Notes under the pieces: generated by a model
The model's input: only the letters and a program-made list of their open reading frames with translations
Database searches by the model: none
Told to the model about the DNA's origin: nothing
Shown here: one piece after another, positions 1 to 8,126 of the stretch
Layout of the letters: the number at the start of each line of letters is the position of its first letter
Position numbering within the stretch: the stretch's first letter is position 1
Translations under genes and position numbers: made by a program
Source of the DNA: Butyrivibrio sp. VCD2006
Lineage (GTDB): Bacteria; Bacillota; Clostridia; Lachnospirales; Lachnospiraceae
Direction: 5' to 3'
Assembly (NCBI RefSeq): GCF_000423925.1
Contig: NZ_AUIX01000002.1
Location: forward strand, 1 to 64,000
Length of the DNA stretch: 64,000 nt

Positions 1-255
1 CATAGCCTGGGCACGTTTTTGAGAATATAAAGCGCCACAAGTAGGACAGAACCTTGAATGACAACGGAAGGGAATGAACTTGAGAGTACCACATTCAGCA
101 CAACCATACATGGCACCGCCATAAGACGGATCGCCACAATTGATCATTTTATCAATGTTTTCCATCTCAGTCTTTCTAGGATGGAGCGTATATTGAATTT
201 CTTCATAGTGATCTCGGAACAATTCCTGTAGTGTATTACGTTTCATAGATATCAT
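1..255 (-). CDS. IS91-family transposase, N-terminal part (cut by window edge)
   Basis: The reverse strand reads about 82-85 residues from an ATG at 255 or, in the same frame, at 246, and runs off the window start. The visible part holds a zinc-ribbon with C-x2-C and C-x4-C-x2-C-type spacing (GCAECG, then CHSRFCPTCG), followed by a basic stretch. This is the N-terminal zinc-binding domain typical of IS91-type (Y2 rolling-circle) transposases; the catalytic HUH and tyrosine motifs lie outside the window. No clear Shine-Dalgarno site precedes either start. IS91 elements lack terminal inverted repeats, so the element boundary cannot be set here. Family assignment is good; whether the element is intact is unknown. 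Confidence 0.8.
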   Translation of the reverse strand, partial: MISMKRNTLQELFRDHYEEIQYTLHPRKTEMENIDKMINCGDPSYGGAMYGCAECGTLKFIPFRCHSRFCPTCGALYSQKRAQAM

Positions 256-275
256 TATGAAGAATTTAAGGCAAA

Positions 276-338
276 AAACAACCCCAACCCCTCATGAGTG
301 AGGGGCAGGGGAGTTGAGGTGCCGAAGGCACTTTTTTT
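276..338 (+). terminator. Hairpin pair with T-tract between transposase and PilZ gene
   Basis: Two dyads lie side by side. The first is imperfect and GC-rich, built from CCCCTCA and TGAGGGG arms (about 286-303). The second is GTGCC-GAA-GGCAC at 319-331, followed directly by seven T on the plus strand. The second has the form of an intrinsic terminator for plus-strand transcription, and its T-tract overlaps the stop codon of the convergent PilZ gene. It may also be part of the end of the IS91-type element. Confidence 0.5.
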
Positions 339-2337
339 ATTCATTCTTGCTTATTCGTTCGAGTTCAATTATGTCGGCGATTTGTTCGGGGGTGAGGAAG
401 CCGTCATCGCGTGGCTGTGAGAAAAGTCCCTCATCTACGGAGTTGCCGTTCTGGTTAAAGTAGCCATCGTAATCGTCAGGGAAGTATCCGCCGGATGAGT
501 TATTTCTTCTGGAACGCGCTGAAGTTTCTTTGGCGTTCTTGGATGAAGCTTTGGCGGTATTTCTTCTTGATGGTCTGTCGACATTTATATCTGCATTCAG
601 ATCATCCAGGGCATCAGAGTATAAATCAGATGATCTTCGTCCGGAAGCCTTAGCTGGATTTGCAGCAGCTTTTGCGGGCTTAGGGCTGCTGCTCATGGAA
701 CTCTGATATGCATCGACAAATTTAGCCTGATGCTCTGACGGTGCAACTGGAGCATTTGTACGCTTTACCTGAGCCGGTGTAGCGTGGGCAGTGGACTTTT
801 TGGGCTGCTTTGTCTTTGCTGCTCCGGATTTTTTCTTGACGGAAGCTACCAGTGCATCCTCGCTTACAACAGAGGAGATAAAATCAAGCTTCTCCTTGGT
901 GCGGGGTGAGGGATTGAAATGCGCATTCTCAAGAGCTGTGAGGGCTTCAAGATCCTCGCGTGTAGCTTTCTTGTTTCTGTTATTTATATAATTGGGGCTT
1001 GATGGATCAGCATATGTGTTTCGTGCTGATTTTTTCGAAGCCTGTGAATTCACCTGTTTTCTTGGCGCTACGGGTTCCCAGTCAGCTTCAGGTATTTTTC
1101 CGTTTCCCTTTGTTCTTGGGGTTCTGTCCTCGATAGCATCCAGCTCGTCCAAATATGCATCCTTCTTTTTGGCGGCTGCTTTCTGCGGGGATACAATATC
1201 ACTCTTTACTCCCGAGGCATTATGGGGAGTTCTGTCCTCTATGGAGGCGAGCTCAGCCAGATCTTCTGCGGACACGATTGAAGAGATGTCCTGAAGGTCA
1301 GTCAGTTCATCTATTGGATCTACGTCTGCCACACGCTCAGCTCTAGCCTGTATGATATCCTCTGCGCTTCTCTCTGGTATGAGGTCGGCAGCTTCTTCCG
1401 GAGAGAGATACTGAGTATCATCATCCGGTGAAAGGTATTCCTTCTCATCGTAAGGTCCGGGATATTCCTCAATAATATCTGTAGAAAGGTATGAAGTGTT
1501 TTCCTTAGAAGAGTTACGCCCGGTATCAGCCTGCTTAGACCTGGTATTAGAAGGCTTTACAGGCTTCTTTTCTTCAAGCTCCCATCTGTGAGCAGGTTTC
1601 TCGCGCTCAATTTTTTCTGTGGGTGTGAGTTGTGGTGAATAATTAACCGGTATCTTATCTCCGGATGCGATTTTTTCATCGGGAGAATCGGAAATACCGA
1701 GAATATCATCGACGTTAAGTCCAAGCTTTTCCTTTTTCTTGCTGCTTATGAGCGTGACAAGATCAGCACCCATAGCGTCAAGGGTACATCCGATAGCAGG
1801 CTGTCCGTTCAATGTGAACATGCGGACAACTGTTGCTTCACATGCATAAAAATGGAAGTAGTTGGGATCATATCTAAAGGAAGCGATGATGTGATCACCC
1901 TTTTTTACAGGGGTATCGGAATCAAGGATAAAGGCGATGCCCTTCATGGAGATATCATAGACAAGAGCATTGCGGATATCCTTGTTGTCACCTATCCTGA
2001 TGACACCAAGTTTGTCGATGTCGTAGCGCTCAGCCTGCCTGCGATTGACGATACGTCCGTCATCGGTACATCTGATGAGGTGGAACTTACCATAGCGGGT
2101 ATCGACAGGACCGATTCTCGTAGCCATAAACTCATAGGATCTGCCGTCTCTCTTGTTGACAGCTACGACCTTAGAGGGCTCAGAGAATGTAAGATCTTCA
2201 TCAAAGTAGGTGAGAGAGTCCACAAGAAGACCATCACGAACACCCACTTCCGCCTTGGTAATAAGAAGGATTCCGTGTCCATTGATGGTTGCATGAATTT
2301 TTATTTTTGAATCTTTCATCACTTCGCTTATTTTCAT
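337..2337 (-). CDS. PilZ-domain c-di-GMP receptor with long disordered tail
   Basis: 666 residues. The N-terminal ~95 residues look like a YcgR-N/PilZN-type beta domain. It is followed by a PilZ domain with both c-di-GMP signatures: the arginine-rich RRxxxR (R99, R100, R104) and DxSxxG (D128, S130, G133). After about residue 215 the protein becomes a ~450-residue low-complexity region rich in Ser, Lys, Ala, Asp and Pro, with repeated short LxxLxxIEDRTP-like and ASI/SxDL-like stretches and no recognised domain. PilZ proteins of this type tie c-di-GMP level to motility or surface behaviour. The long charged tail is unusual, since most PilZ proteins are under 300 residues, and could be a tether or an interaction region. 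It reads convergently toward the transposase and divergently from the sigma-28-linked gene at 2649. Domain call firm; role inferred. Confidence 0.88.
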   Translation of the reverse strand: MKISEVMKDSKIKIHATINGHGILLITKAEVGVRDGLLVDSLTYFDEDLTFSEPSKVVAVNKRDGRSYEFMATRIGPVDTRYGKFHLIRCTDDGRIVNRRQAERYDIDKLGVIRIGDNKDIRNALVYDISMKGIAFILDSDTPVKKGDHIIASFRYDPNYFHFYACEATVVRMFTLNGQPAIGCTLDAMGADLVTLISSKKKEKLGLNVDDILGISDSPDEKIASGDKIPVNYSPQLTPTEKIEREKPAHRWELEEKKPVKPSNTRSKQADTGRNSSKENTSYLSTDIIEEYPGPYDEKEYLSPDDDTQYLSPEEAADLIPERSAEDIIQARAERVADVDPIDELTDLQDISSIVSAEDLAELASIEDRTPHNASGVKSDIVSPQKAAAKKKDAYLDELDAIEDRTPRTKGNGKIPEADWEPVAPRKQVNSQASKKSARNTYADPSSPNYINNRNKKATREDLEALTALENAHFNPSPRTKEKLDFISSVVSEDALVASVKKKSGAAKTKQPKKSTAHATPAQVKRTNAPVAPSEHQAKFVDAYQSSMSSSPKPAKAAANPAKASGRRSSDLYSDALDDLNADINVDRPSRRNTAKASSKNAKETSARSRRNNSSGGYFPDDYDGYFNQNGNSVDEGLFSQPRDDGFLTPEQIADIIELERISKNE

Positions 2338-2453
2338 ATAAATATTTTATAACAGTGCTAAAAACTTCGCAATTGCGACTTTTAGTTATCATCACGCTGT
2401 TTTCTTTGCTTTAGCGGGGATGTGAAAATCGTAGAGAGCTAAGGTTTGTAATC

Positions 2454-2480
2454 TAAAGAAAAGATGAATTGATCCGATAT
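2454..2480 (+). promoter_or_regulatory. Sigma-28 (SigD/FliA)-type promoter
   Basis: TAAA at 2454-2457, exactly 15 bases, then TCCGATAT at 2473-2480. The flagellar sigma factor consensus is TAAA-N15-GCCGATAT, so only the first base of the -10 box differs. Predicted start of transcription is near 2487. The next plus-strand gene starts at 2649, which would make it a late-flagellar-class gene. Pattern seen directly; activity inferred. Confidence 0.65.
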
Positions 2481-2520
2481 ATAATTTGAGTCAAAAGTGG
2501 CGGAGCCATTTTGATGAGTT

Positions 2521-2555
2521 AACCGGGCAGGCCGATAGGTATGCCCGGTTTTTCA
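2521..2555 (+). terminator. Hairpin plus T-tract in the leader of the calcium-loop gene
   Basis: A perfect 9-bp stem (AACCGGGCA 2521-2529 with TGCCCGGTT 2542-2550) with a 12-base loop is followed by TTT. It lies between the sigma-28-like promoter and the start at 2649, so it may act as an attenuator or end a short ~65-nt RNA. A second small dyad of CAAAAGTGGC type lies just upstream at about 2492-2513. Confidence 0.5.
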
Positions 2556-2648
2556 TTTTGAAGAAAATGTCCGGGATTTTCTTATAAGATGAATTTTATG
2601 CGCATGATTTGGTTAACGGCACGGATGCCAGGCATGGAGGGATTGCTT

Positions 2649-3791
2649 ATGAGAATTACAGGCAGCACAGTTAACCTTGTTTCTGAAAGGAGGTATTCTG
2701 AAAGTTACGCGATTGCAAGACAGAATGAAACGACATCGGGACAGGCCATGGTAAGCTCAGCATCGGAGTTCAGGAAGATGCTAATGACGTCGCAGATGAG
2801 CGGTTTGTCCGGCGAGGATTCGGGAAGAGAAATTGATAAGAAAATCGCTGAAGATGAAAACAGAAAAGTCACGGAAAAGAAGAAGGGAGAAGAGACACTT
2901 TTTACTAATTATAATGCGGACGGAGGTTTTGCAATATCTGGTGAGAGCCCTGTTTATTCCAAAATTTCCGAGATTGAAAATATCAGGATGCAGCTGATGG
3001 AGAGGATCCTTAACCTTATGCAGATCCTGTATGGAGGAGCAGGAAACGACAGCAGAGGCTCAAGACTTCAGAGTTATATGAAGGGGCTCAGTAATAAGTT
3101 GACTGCAGGATCTTATGAGTGGCTCTCGGTTTCGACGACGACCTATGTTCATACTCAGGAAGAATATACAGCATTTTCTGCGCAGGGAGTAGCCAAAACA
3201 GAGGACGGAAGGGAGCTGAGTTTTGGTATGAATATTTCAATGACCAGACAGTTTTCTGAGGCCATAGGTATCACTCAGATAAGACCTGCGACGCTGATCG
3301 ATCCGCTTGTCATCAACGTGGGAAAAGGAGTTACTGAGATTTCGGATCAAACCTTTACGTTTGATCTTGACTGCGACGGAACCGAGGATGAAATCAAAAG
3401 TATTGCGCCCGGGAGTGGTTTCCTTGCCTACGACAGAAACGGTGATGGAATAATAAATGACGGCAGAGAACTATTTGGAGCAAGGTCAGGCAACGGATTC
3501 AAGGAACTTTCGGAGTTTGACGGCGACGGTAACAGTTGGATAGATGAGAGCGATTCCATTTATGAAAAGCTTCGAGTATGGTGCAGAGGCGAGGATGGGA
3601 AGGACACTCTCATGACCTTAAAGGAGGCTGATGTAGGAGCAATTTATCTTGGGAATTCCGAGACCAGATTCACATCTCAGGGAAGTGATTTTGCTGTTAA
3701 TGCACAGTTTAGGTCCAGCGGAATATTCCTCCGGGAATCCACAGGGGAAGCGGGAGCAGTACATCAGATAGACCTTGCTAAGCTTGCGTGA
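2649..3791 (+). CDS. Calcium-loop (EF-hand-like) protein, function unknown
   Basis: 380 residues from ATG 2649, chosen because GGAGG at 2636-2640 sits 8 bases upstream; an in-frame ATG at 2589 has no such site. The N-terminal ~60 residues are polar and lack a signal peptide. Residues ~60-95 are charged and probably helical. The C-terminal half carries Asp-rich calcium-type loops: FDLDCDGTEDE (~238), DRNGDGIINDGRELF (~261) and FDGDGNSWIDESD (~290). This arrangement occurs in a family of bacterial proteins related to RTX/hemolysin-type calcium-binding domains. The sigma-28-like promoter upstream suggests co-expression with flagella. The molecular role is not recognised. Confidence 0.7.
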   Translation: MRITGSTVNLVSERRYSESYAIARQNETTSGQAMVSSASEFRKMLMTSQMSGLSGEDSGREIDKKIAEDENRKVTEKKKGEETLFTNYNADGGFAISGESPVYSKISEIENIRMQLMERILNLMQILYGGAGNDSRGSRLQSYMKGLSNKLTAGSYEWLSVSTTTYVHTQEEYTAFSAQGVAKTEDGRELSFGMNISMTRQFSEAIGITQIRPATLIDPLVINVGKGVTEISDQTFTFDLDCDGTEDEIKSIAPGSGFLAYDRNGDGIINDGRELFGARSGNGFKELSEFDGDGNSWIDESDSIYEKLRVWCRGEDGKDTLMTLKEADVGAIYLGNSETRFTSQGSDFAVNAQFRSSGIFLRESTGEAGAVHQIDLAKLA

Positions 3792-3860
3792 TGCGTAAAA
3801 GAGACTGCGGAGAATAACTTGAATATACTAAATCTAATACATAGCCAACTATAAAATAAA

Positions 3861-3893
3861 ACAGGACACCCCCTTCCTCTGGGTGTCCTGTTT
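3861..3893. terminator. Bidirectional intrinsic terminator
   Basis: A perfect 12-bp stem (AACAGGACACCC 3861-3872 and GGGTGTCCTGTT 3882-3893) with a 9-base loop, flanked by A-rich sequence on the left and T-rich on the right. It lies between the convergent calcium-loop gene and queT and would serve both. Confidence 0.85.
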
Positions 3894-3901
3894 GTTACTA
3901 C

Positions 3902-4432
3902 TCACGCTGTTTTTGAACTCTGGAATTCAGATTCAGGTAAAGGGAAAATGTACTTTCTTACAGGGATAAGTGCTGTAATAAGGATTGATCCCAAAACAAC
4001 ACAGGCAAGAACTTCACCTGCACCAACGGTAAACATAAAGAATGGAATTGAACCGGGAATACCGTAAGCAAATTTAAGCACAAAGGGAATTATAAGTGCG
4101 TTTGAAATTACAGGAGGAATGGTCACAAGGAATCGGTGATTCTTAAGTTTATAGGAAAATACTGCGCCGATAGCCGTGGCAAGAGTTCCGAAGACAATAT
4201 CCGGAACGGCACTTCCTGTGATAAAATTACTTATAAGACAACCAATAACAACTCCGGGTATTGCGGCCGGTGTGAAAAACGGTAATACGCAAAGTGCTTC
4301 GGAAACGCGGAATTGAATTGCTCCGCTTGCAAGATTTACTGCAGCAACCATAACGGTAAGTACAGTATAGAGCGCAGCAATAATGCCGGCCTGGGTAATG
4401 AATAGAATTTCTTTGGAAACTTTATTGAACAT
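3902..4432 (-). CDS. queT: QueT-type queuosine-precursor transporter
   Basis: 176 residues, almost entirely hydrophobic, with about five or six membrane segments. The short polar N-terminus is followed by ITQAGIIAALYTVLT and by QFRVSEALCVLPFF-type motifs, which are characteristic of the QueT family (COG4708, PF06177). These are small S-component-like (ECF) membrane proteins thought to take up the queuosine precursor preQ1 or related bases. The length matches the family. The gene is single, reads convergently with the calcium-loop gene across a shared terminator, and AGGAG lies just upstream of the ATG. The leader contains two small hairpins and may carry a preQ1 switch (separate entry). Family assignment is strong; substrate is from family knowledge. 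Confidence 0.85.
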   Translation of the reverse strand: MFNKVSKEILFITQAGIIAALYTVLTVMVAAVNLASGAIQFRVSEALCVLPFFTPAAIPGVVIGCLISNFITGSAVPDIVFGTLATAIGAVFSYKLKNHRFLVTIPPVISNALIIPFVLKFAYGIPGSIPFFMFTVGAGEVLACVVLGSILITALIPVRKYIFPLPESEFQSSKTA

Positions 4433-4439
4433 TTTTTTC

Positions 4440-4500
4440 TCCTTTAGGGTTTATTAGGTCTACTACTGACCATTTCCGAGTGGGAAGGATTTAACACTCG
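4440..4500 (-). promoter_or_regulatory. Structured queT leader, possible preQ1 riboswitch
   Basis: On the minus strand the leader forms CGAGTG/CACTCG (4500-4495 with 4483-4478; loop of 11 bases containing CC pairs), then GACC/GGTC (4471-4468 with 4460-4457), then an A-rich tail running into the AGGAG ribosome site. A TAG in the second loop could pair with CTA in the tail, as in small preQ1 pseudoknots. queT genes are commonly preQ1-regulated, but the match to a published consensus is weak. Confidence 0.28.
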
Positions 4501-4506
4501 TAATTA

Positions 4507-4535
4507 TTGTAGCGTGTAATAGAATATATTTAATA
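4507..4535 (+). promoter_or_regulatory. Candidate promoter of the glycan gene run
   Basis: TTGTAG (4507-4512), 17 bases, TTAATA (4530-4535), about 27 bases before the start at 4563, which has AAGGGGG as ribosome site. It is the only housekeeping-like promoter seen ahead of this long forward run. Confidence 0.45.
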
Positions 4536-4562
4536 TATGATCGTGTCAAGGGGGAACGCAAT

Positions 4563-6398
4563 ATGAGACTTGCGGATTACGTTATTAAAACACTTGAAAA
4601 CGAAGGCGTAAAACATGCTTTCATGCTAAGCGGCGGAGGTATCATGTATCTGGTGGATGCCCTTGGCAGAAGCAATATCAAATACGTATGCTGTCATCAT
4701 GAGCAGGCTGCGGGAATAGCAGCACAGGCTTATGGAATGAAAAATGGAAAGTTGGGAGTCTGCTTTATCACAACAGGGCCCGGCGGAACCAACGCTCTTA
4801 CACCTCTGGGGGCAGCATTCACGGATTCCACACCAATGATCTTCATATCAGGGCAGGTAAAAAGAGCTGATTTTGCATCTCTTAGAGGTGTCAGACAGTT
4901 CGGCGCTCAGGAAAATGATATCGTAGCCATGGCAAAGCCGGTGTCTAAGTATGCAGTTACTGTCATGGAACCTGAGAAAATAAGATACCACATGGAGAAG
5001 GCAATCTATGTTGCAACCCATGGCAGAAAGGGACCCGTGTGGATAGACATTCCGCTTGATGTTCAGAACGCAGAAATAGATCCTGAAAAGCTTGATGGAT
5101 TTAAACCTGAAGAAATGGAAGAAGTTTCTCACGATGATAATATCCTGCCTAAAGAAGTGATAATGATCACAGGGAAGAATGTAGATGAGTCATCTGTTAA
5201 AAAGGCTGCCTGCGAGCTTGTTTCAGATCTTAAGAACTATAAGCGTCCACTTTTTATAATTGGACATGGCCTTGTTGCTGATGGAGCAGAGGAGCTCTTT
5301 CTTAAAGTGAATGAGAAGATAAAGGCTCCTGTCATTGCAACCTGGCGCGCCCTTGATGTAATGGATTATGATGATCCCTATTTCTTTGGAAGTCCGGGGC
5401 TTCAGGCACCAAGATATTCCAATATCATTAACCAGAGTGCTGATCTTTTGATAGTGCTGGGTTCAAGACTTGATAACATGATCACGGCCTTTAGTGAAAA
5501 TCACTTTGCTTTCAGGGCAAAGAAGTACCTTGTTGATATCGATGAAAATGAAATGGATAAGCTTGATATGCCCGATAAGGTCAAGGTTGTTGCAAGGGTG
5601 GAGGATTTTCTGAAGGCCCTTGATAAGGAACTTGATACTGTCTCTGACTACACAAAATGGCTCGCTTTTTGTAATGATATGAAGAATAGATTTCCTATTC
5701 TTGAAGAAAAACAGATAAAAGAGCTTCCGGGCGTTGATTTGTATGAATTTTCTATAAAGTTGTCGGAAAAATGTACAAAAAGTGATACAATAGTAATATC
5801 ATCCACCAGCAGATGCAATACTGCAGGGCATATGGCCTTTAAGCATAAAAAGGGTCAGAAGGCTATTTCTTCAATGGCCTATGGCTCAATGGGATTTGCG
5901 CTTCCTTCAGTTGTGGGCGCTTATTTTGCATCTGGTGAAAAAAGGGTGATATGCATAGAGGGGGATGGCAGTCTGCAGCTCAATATCCAGGAGTTTCAGA
6001 CCATAGTTCATCATAAGATGAATGCCAAGATTTTCATTTTTCATAATGTGGGATACGCTGCTATATCAACCATGCAGGACCGCAATTTTGACGGTTTTCA
6101 TGTGGGGTGCGACGAGGACAGCGGGGTCTCAATGCCGAATCTTAAGAAGCTGTCGGAGGCCTATGGCATAGACTACTTCAGAGTATCGGAGAATAGTGAA
6201 ATCGATGAGGTGCTGGATAAAGTCATGGAGACTGACGGGCCCGTTGTCTGCGAGTTTTTCGGTTCCATCCTTTACGATGAAATTCCCAAATGTATATCAA
6301 GCCTTGATGAAAACGGAAAAAGAGTGTCTGCTGTTTTAGAGAATCCGTTCCCCTTCCTTTCAGAGGATGAAATGAAGGAGATTGAAAGCCTATTATAA
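4563..6398 (+). CDS. Thiamine-diphosphate enzyme, acetolactate-synthase-like
   Basis: 611 residues with the full three-domain layout of the acetolactate synthase/pyruvate oxidase family: N-terminal PYR domain with the catalytic glutamate (E47 in HHEQAAG), middle domain (~195-350), and PP domain with the TPP/metal motif GDGS near 466 followed about 28 residues later by HN. The region QVKRADF and nearby residues match the ALS type. Housekeeping ALS normally sits with ilv genes; here it heads a sugar gene run next to a NeuB-like enzyme. In such settings TPP enzymes (for example YerE) add a two-carbon unit to a keto-sugar or process an alpha-keto acid. The fold is certain; the substrate is inferred. 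First gene of the run, with the ribosome site 8-12 bases before ATG. Confidence 0.85.
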   Translation: MRLADYVIKTLENEGVKHAFMLSGGGIMYLVDALGRSNIKYVCCHHEQAAGIAAQAYGMKNGKLGVCFITTGPGGTNALTPLGAAFTDSTPMIFISGQVKRADFASLRGVRQFGAQENDIVAMAKPVSKYAVTVMEPEKIRYHMEKAIYVATHGRKGPVWIDIPLDVQNAEIDPEKLDGFKPEEMEEVSHDDNILPKEVIMITGKNVDESSVKKAACELVSDLKNYKRPLFIIGHGLVADGAEELFLKVNEKIKAPVIATWRALDVMDYDDPYFFGSPGLQAPRYSNIINQSADLLIVLGSRLDNMITAFSENHFAFRAKKYLVDIDENEMDKLDMPDKVKVVARVEDFLKALDKELDTVSDYTKWLAFCNDMKNRFPILEEKQIKELPGVDLYEFSIKLSEKCTKSDTIVISSTSRCNTAGHMAFKHKKGQKAISSMAYGSMGFALPSVVGAYFASGEKRVICIEGDGSLQLNIQEFQTIVHHKMNAKIFIFHNVGYAAISTMQDRNFDGFHVGCDEDSGVSMPNLKKLSEAYGIDYFRVSENSEIDEVLDKVMETDGPVVCEFFGSILYDEIPKCISSLDENGKRVSAVLENPFPFLSEDEMKEIESLL

Positions 6399-6526
6399 TC
6401 TCTTCTCAAGAACAGACAGAAACATGCCGATATATATAAGAAGTAAAAGAATTTATACTCGTTAGTTTTGCTAACCTGTATAACCAATAGATCAGTTTGC
6501 TGGCAGTATTTATGAGGGGCAGTGCC

Positions 6527-8050
6527 ATGAAAAACAGACCACTTTTTGTATTTGAGATGGCTAACAATCATCAGGGAAGCGTTGATCACGGAAAACGTAT
6601 CATACGCGAAATAGCGGCAGTTACAAAGGACTTTCCTGAGTTTGATTTCGGGTTCAAATTCCAGTACAGGGATTTGGATACCTTTATTCATCCTGCGTAT
6701 AAGGACAGGGATGATATCAAGAATATCAAGAGATTTAAAGGAACAAGACTTTCGCAGGAGCAGTTCGCGGAGCTTTATCAGGAGGTTCGTGACAATGGCT
6801 TTAAGGCTATATGTACGCCCTTCGATGAAATATCTGTGGATAGAATAGCCGAGCAGGGCTTTGACTATATCAAGATAGCCAGCTGCTCTTTTACTGATTG
6901 GCCTCTTCTTGAAAAAATTGCAGAAAAGAAAATGCCCGTAATAGCGTCAGGAGCCGGCAGCGACTTAGAAGACGTTCGTATGGTTGTGAGCTTTTTCATC
7001 AACAGAAACATAAACTTTTCGCTCATGCATTGTGTCGCAGAATATCCGACACCCAATGAGCATCTTGAACTTAATCAGATCGATTTTTATAAGAAATTAT
7101 TCCCTGAAATCAGAGTGGGATTTTCGACACATGAAGCGCCTGATAACACACTGCCGATAAAGCTGGCAGTTTCCAAGGGTGCGGAGATTTTTGAAAAACA
7201 CGTCGGAGTTCCTACAGATACAATTGAATTAAACGGTTATTCTGCTAATCCTTCACAGGTGAGGGATTGGCTTGAAGCTGCAAGGCTTGCCTATGAGACA
7301 TGCGGAGCTGAGGATGAGAGATATCATTCAACCAAGAAGGAACAGGATGATCTGGCTGCGCTTCGCCGAGGTGTTTTTGCAAAAGAAGGTCTTCCAAAGG
7401 GCAAGGTAATAGGACCAAATGACTATTACTTAGCTTTTCCTTGTGTGCCCGGGCAGCTTGTAGCCAAGGATCTGTCCAAGTATAACATTATCAGAACGCT
7501 TGGAGAGATTGAAGAGGCGGATGCGCCGATCATGAAAACCGATGTGGAGATAAAGGATGTAAAGCAGGAGATTCCTGAAATTCTTCGCGATGTTATTGGT
7601 CTCCTCACTGAGAGCAACGTTGTAGTGCCAATCGGCTCAACCTGCGAGATATCGCACCACTACGGAATTGATAAGTTTAAAGAAATTGGAGTTACCATCA
7701 TTGATTGTATAAACAGAGAATACTGCAAGAAGATTCTTGTGGTTCTCCCGGGACAGGATCATCCGGTGCATTATCATGTGAAAAAAGAGGAAACCTTCGT
7801 TATTCTTCACGGAACACTGGAAATCACCCTTGATGGTGAGACCAGAACCCTTAACAAGGGCGATCTGATGACAGTTGAGAGAAACGTTAGGCATAGCTTT
7901 ACATCAAAGGATGGCTGTGTGTTTGAAGAGATTTCTTCAACACATTACCTAAACGACTCCTTCTATGATGATACGAAGAACTTCATAAGACCTAGGAAAA
8001 CCAAGGTGCATCTGACCGAAGAAATTTTGAGGACTATCAACGGAAAATGA
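6527..8050 (+). CDS. NeuB-family nonulosonate synthase fused to a cupin
   Basis: 507 residues from ATG 6527, supported by GAGGGG 7 bases upstream; TTG 6497 and ATG 6512 are less likely. Residues 1-245 are a NeuB (N-acetylneuraminate synthase) TIM barrel, with the early FEMANNHQG motif, FGFKFQ, and IKIAS, FSTHE and EKH segments. An SAF/antifreeze-like region follows (~275-330). Residues ~365-490 form a cupin with an HYHxxxEE metal-site pattern (about residue 415). NeuB enzymes condense phosphoenolpyruvate with a six-carbon sugar to give sialic, legionaminic or pseudaminic-type acids. The cupin may isomerise or epimerise the sugar substrate. No CMP-transferase (NeuA) or NeuC is in the window. 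Class assignment strong; exact product unknown. Confidence 0.85.
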   Translation: MKNRPLFVFEMANNHQGSVDHGKRIIREIAAVTKDFPEFDFGFKFQYRDLDTFIHPAYKDRDDIKNIKRFKGTRLSQEQFAELYQEVRDNGFKAICTPFDEISVDRIAEQGFDYIKIASCSFTDWPLLEKIAEKKMPVIASGAGSDLEDVRMVVSFFINRNINFSLMHCVAEYPTPNEHLELNQIDFYKKLFPEIRVGFSTHEAPDNTLPIKLAVSKGAEIFEKHVGVPTDTIELNGYSANPSQVRDWLEAARLAYETCGAEDERYHSTKKEQDDLAALRRGVFAKEGLPKGKVIGPNDYYLAFPCVPGQLVAKDLSKYNIIRTLGEIEEADAPIMKTDVEIKDVKQEIPEILRDVIGLLTESNVVVPIGSTCEISHHYGIDKFKEIGVTIIDCINREYCKKILVVLPGQDHPVHYHVKKEETFVILHGTLEITLDGETRTLNKGDLMTVERNVRHSFTSKDGCVFEEISSTHYLNDSFYDDTKNFIRPRKTKVHLTEEILRTINGK

Positions 8051-8126
8051 TGGAGGTATCAGATTTCTTAAGATAGATGGCATCGTGACATGTTTTTTGA
8101 CAGAGTAATCGTAAGAGGTTGGGGGC

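Noticed and set aside
2400..2560. c-di-GMP riboswitch near the PilZ gene
   Set aside because: The GEMM-I core motifs (AGGGCAAA, GACGCAAAG) are not present; only a simple hairpin with T-tract is seen.
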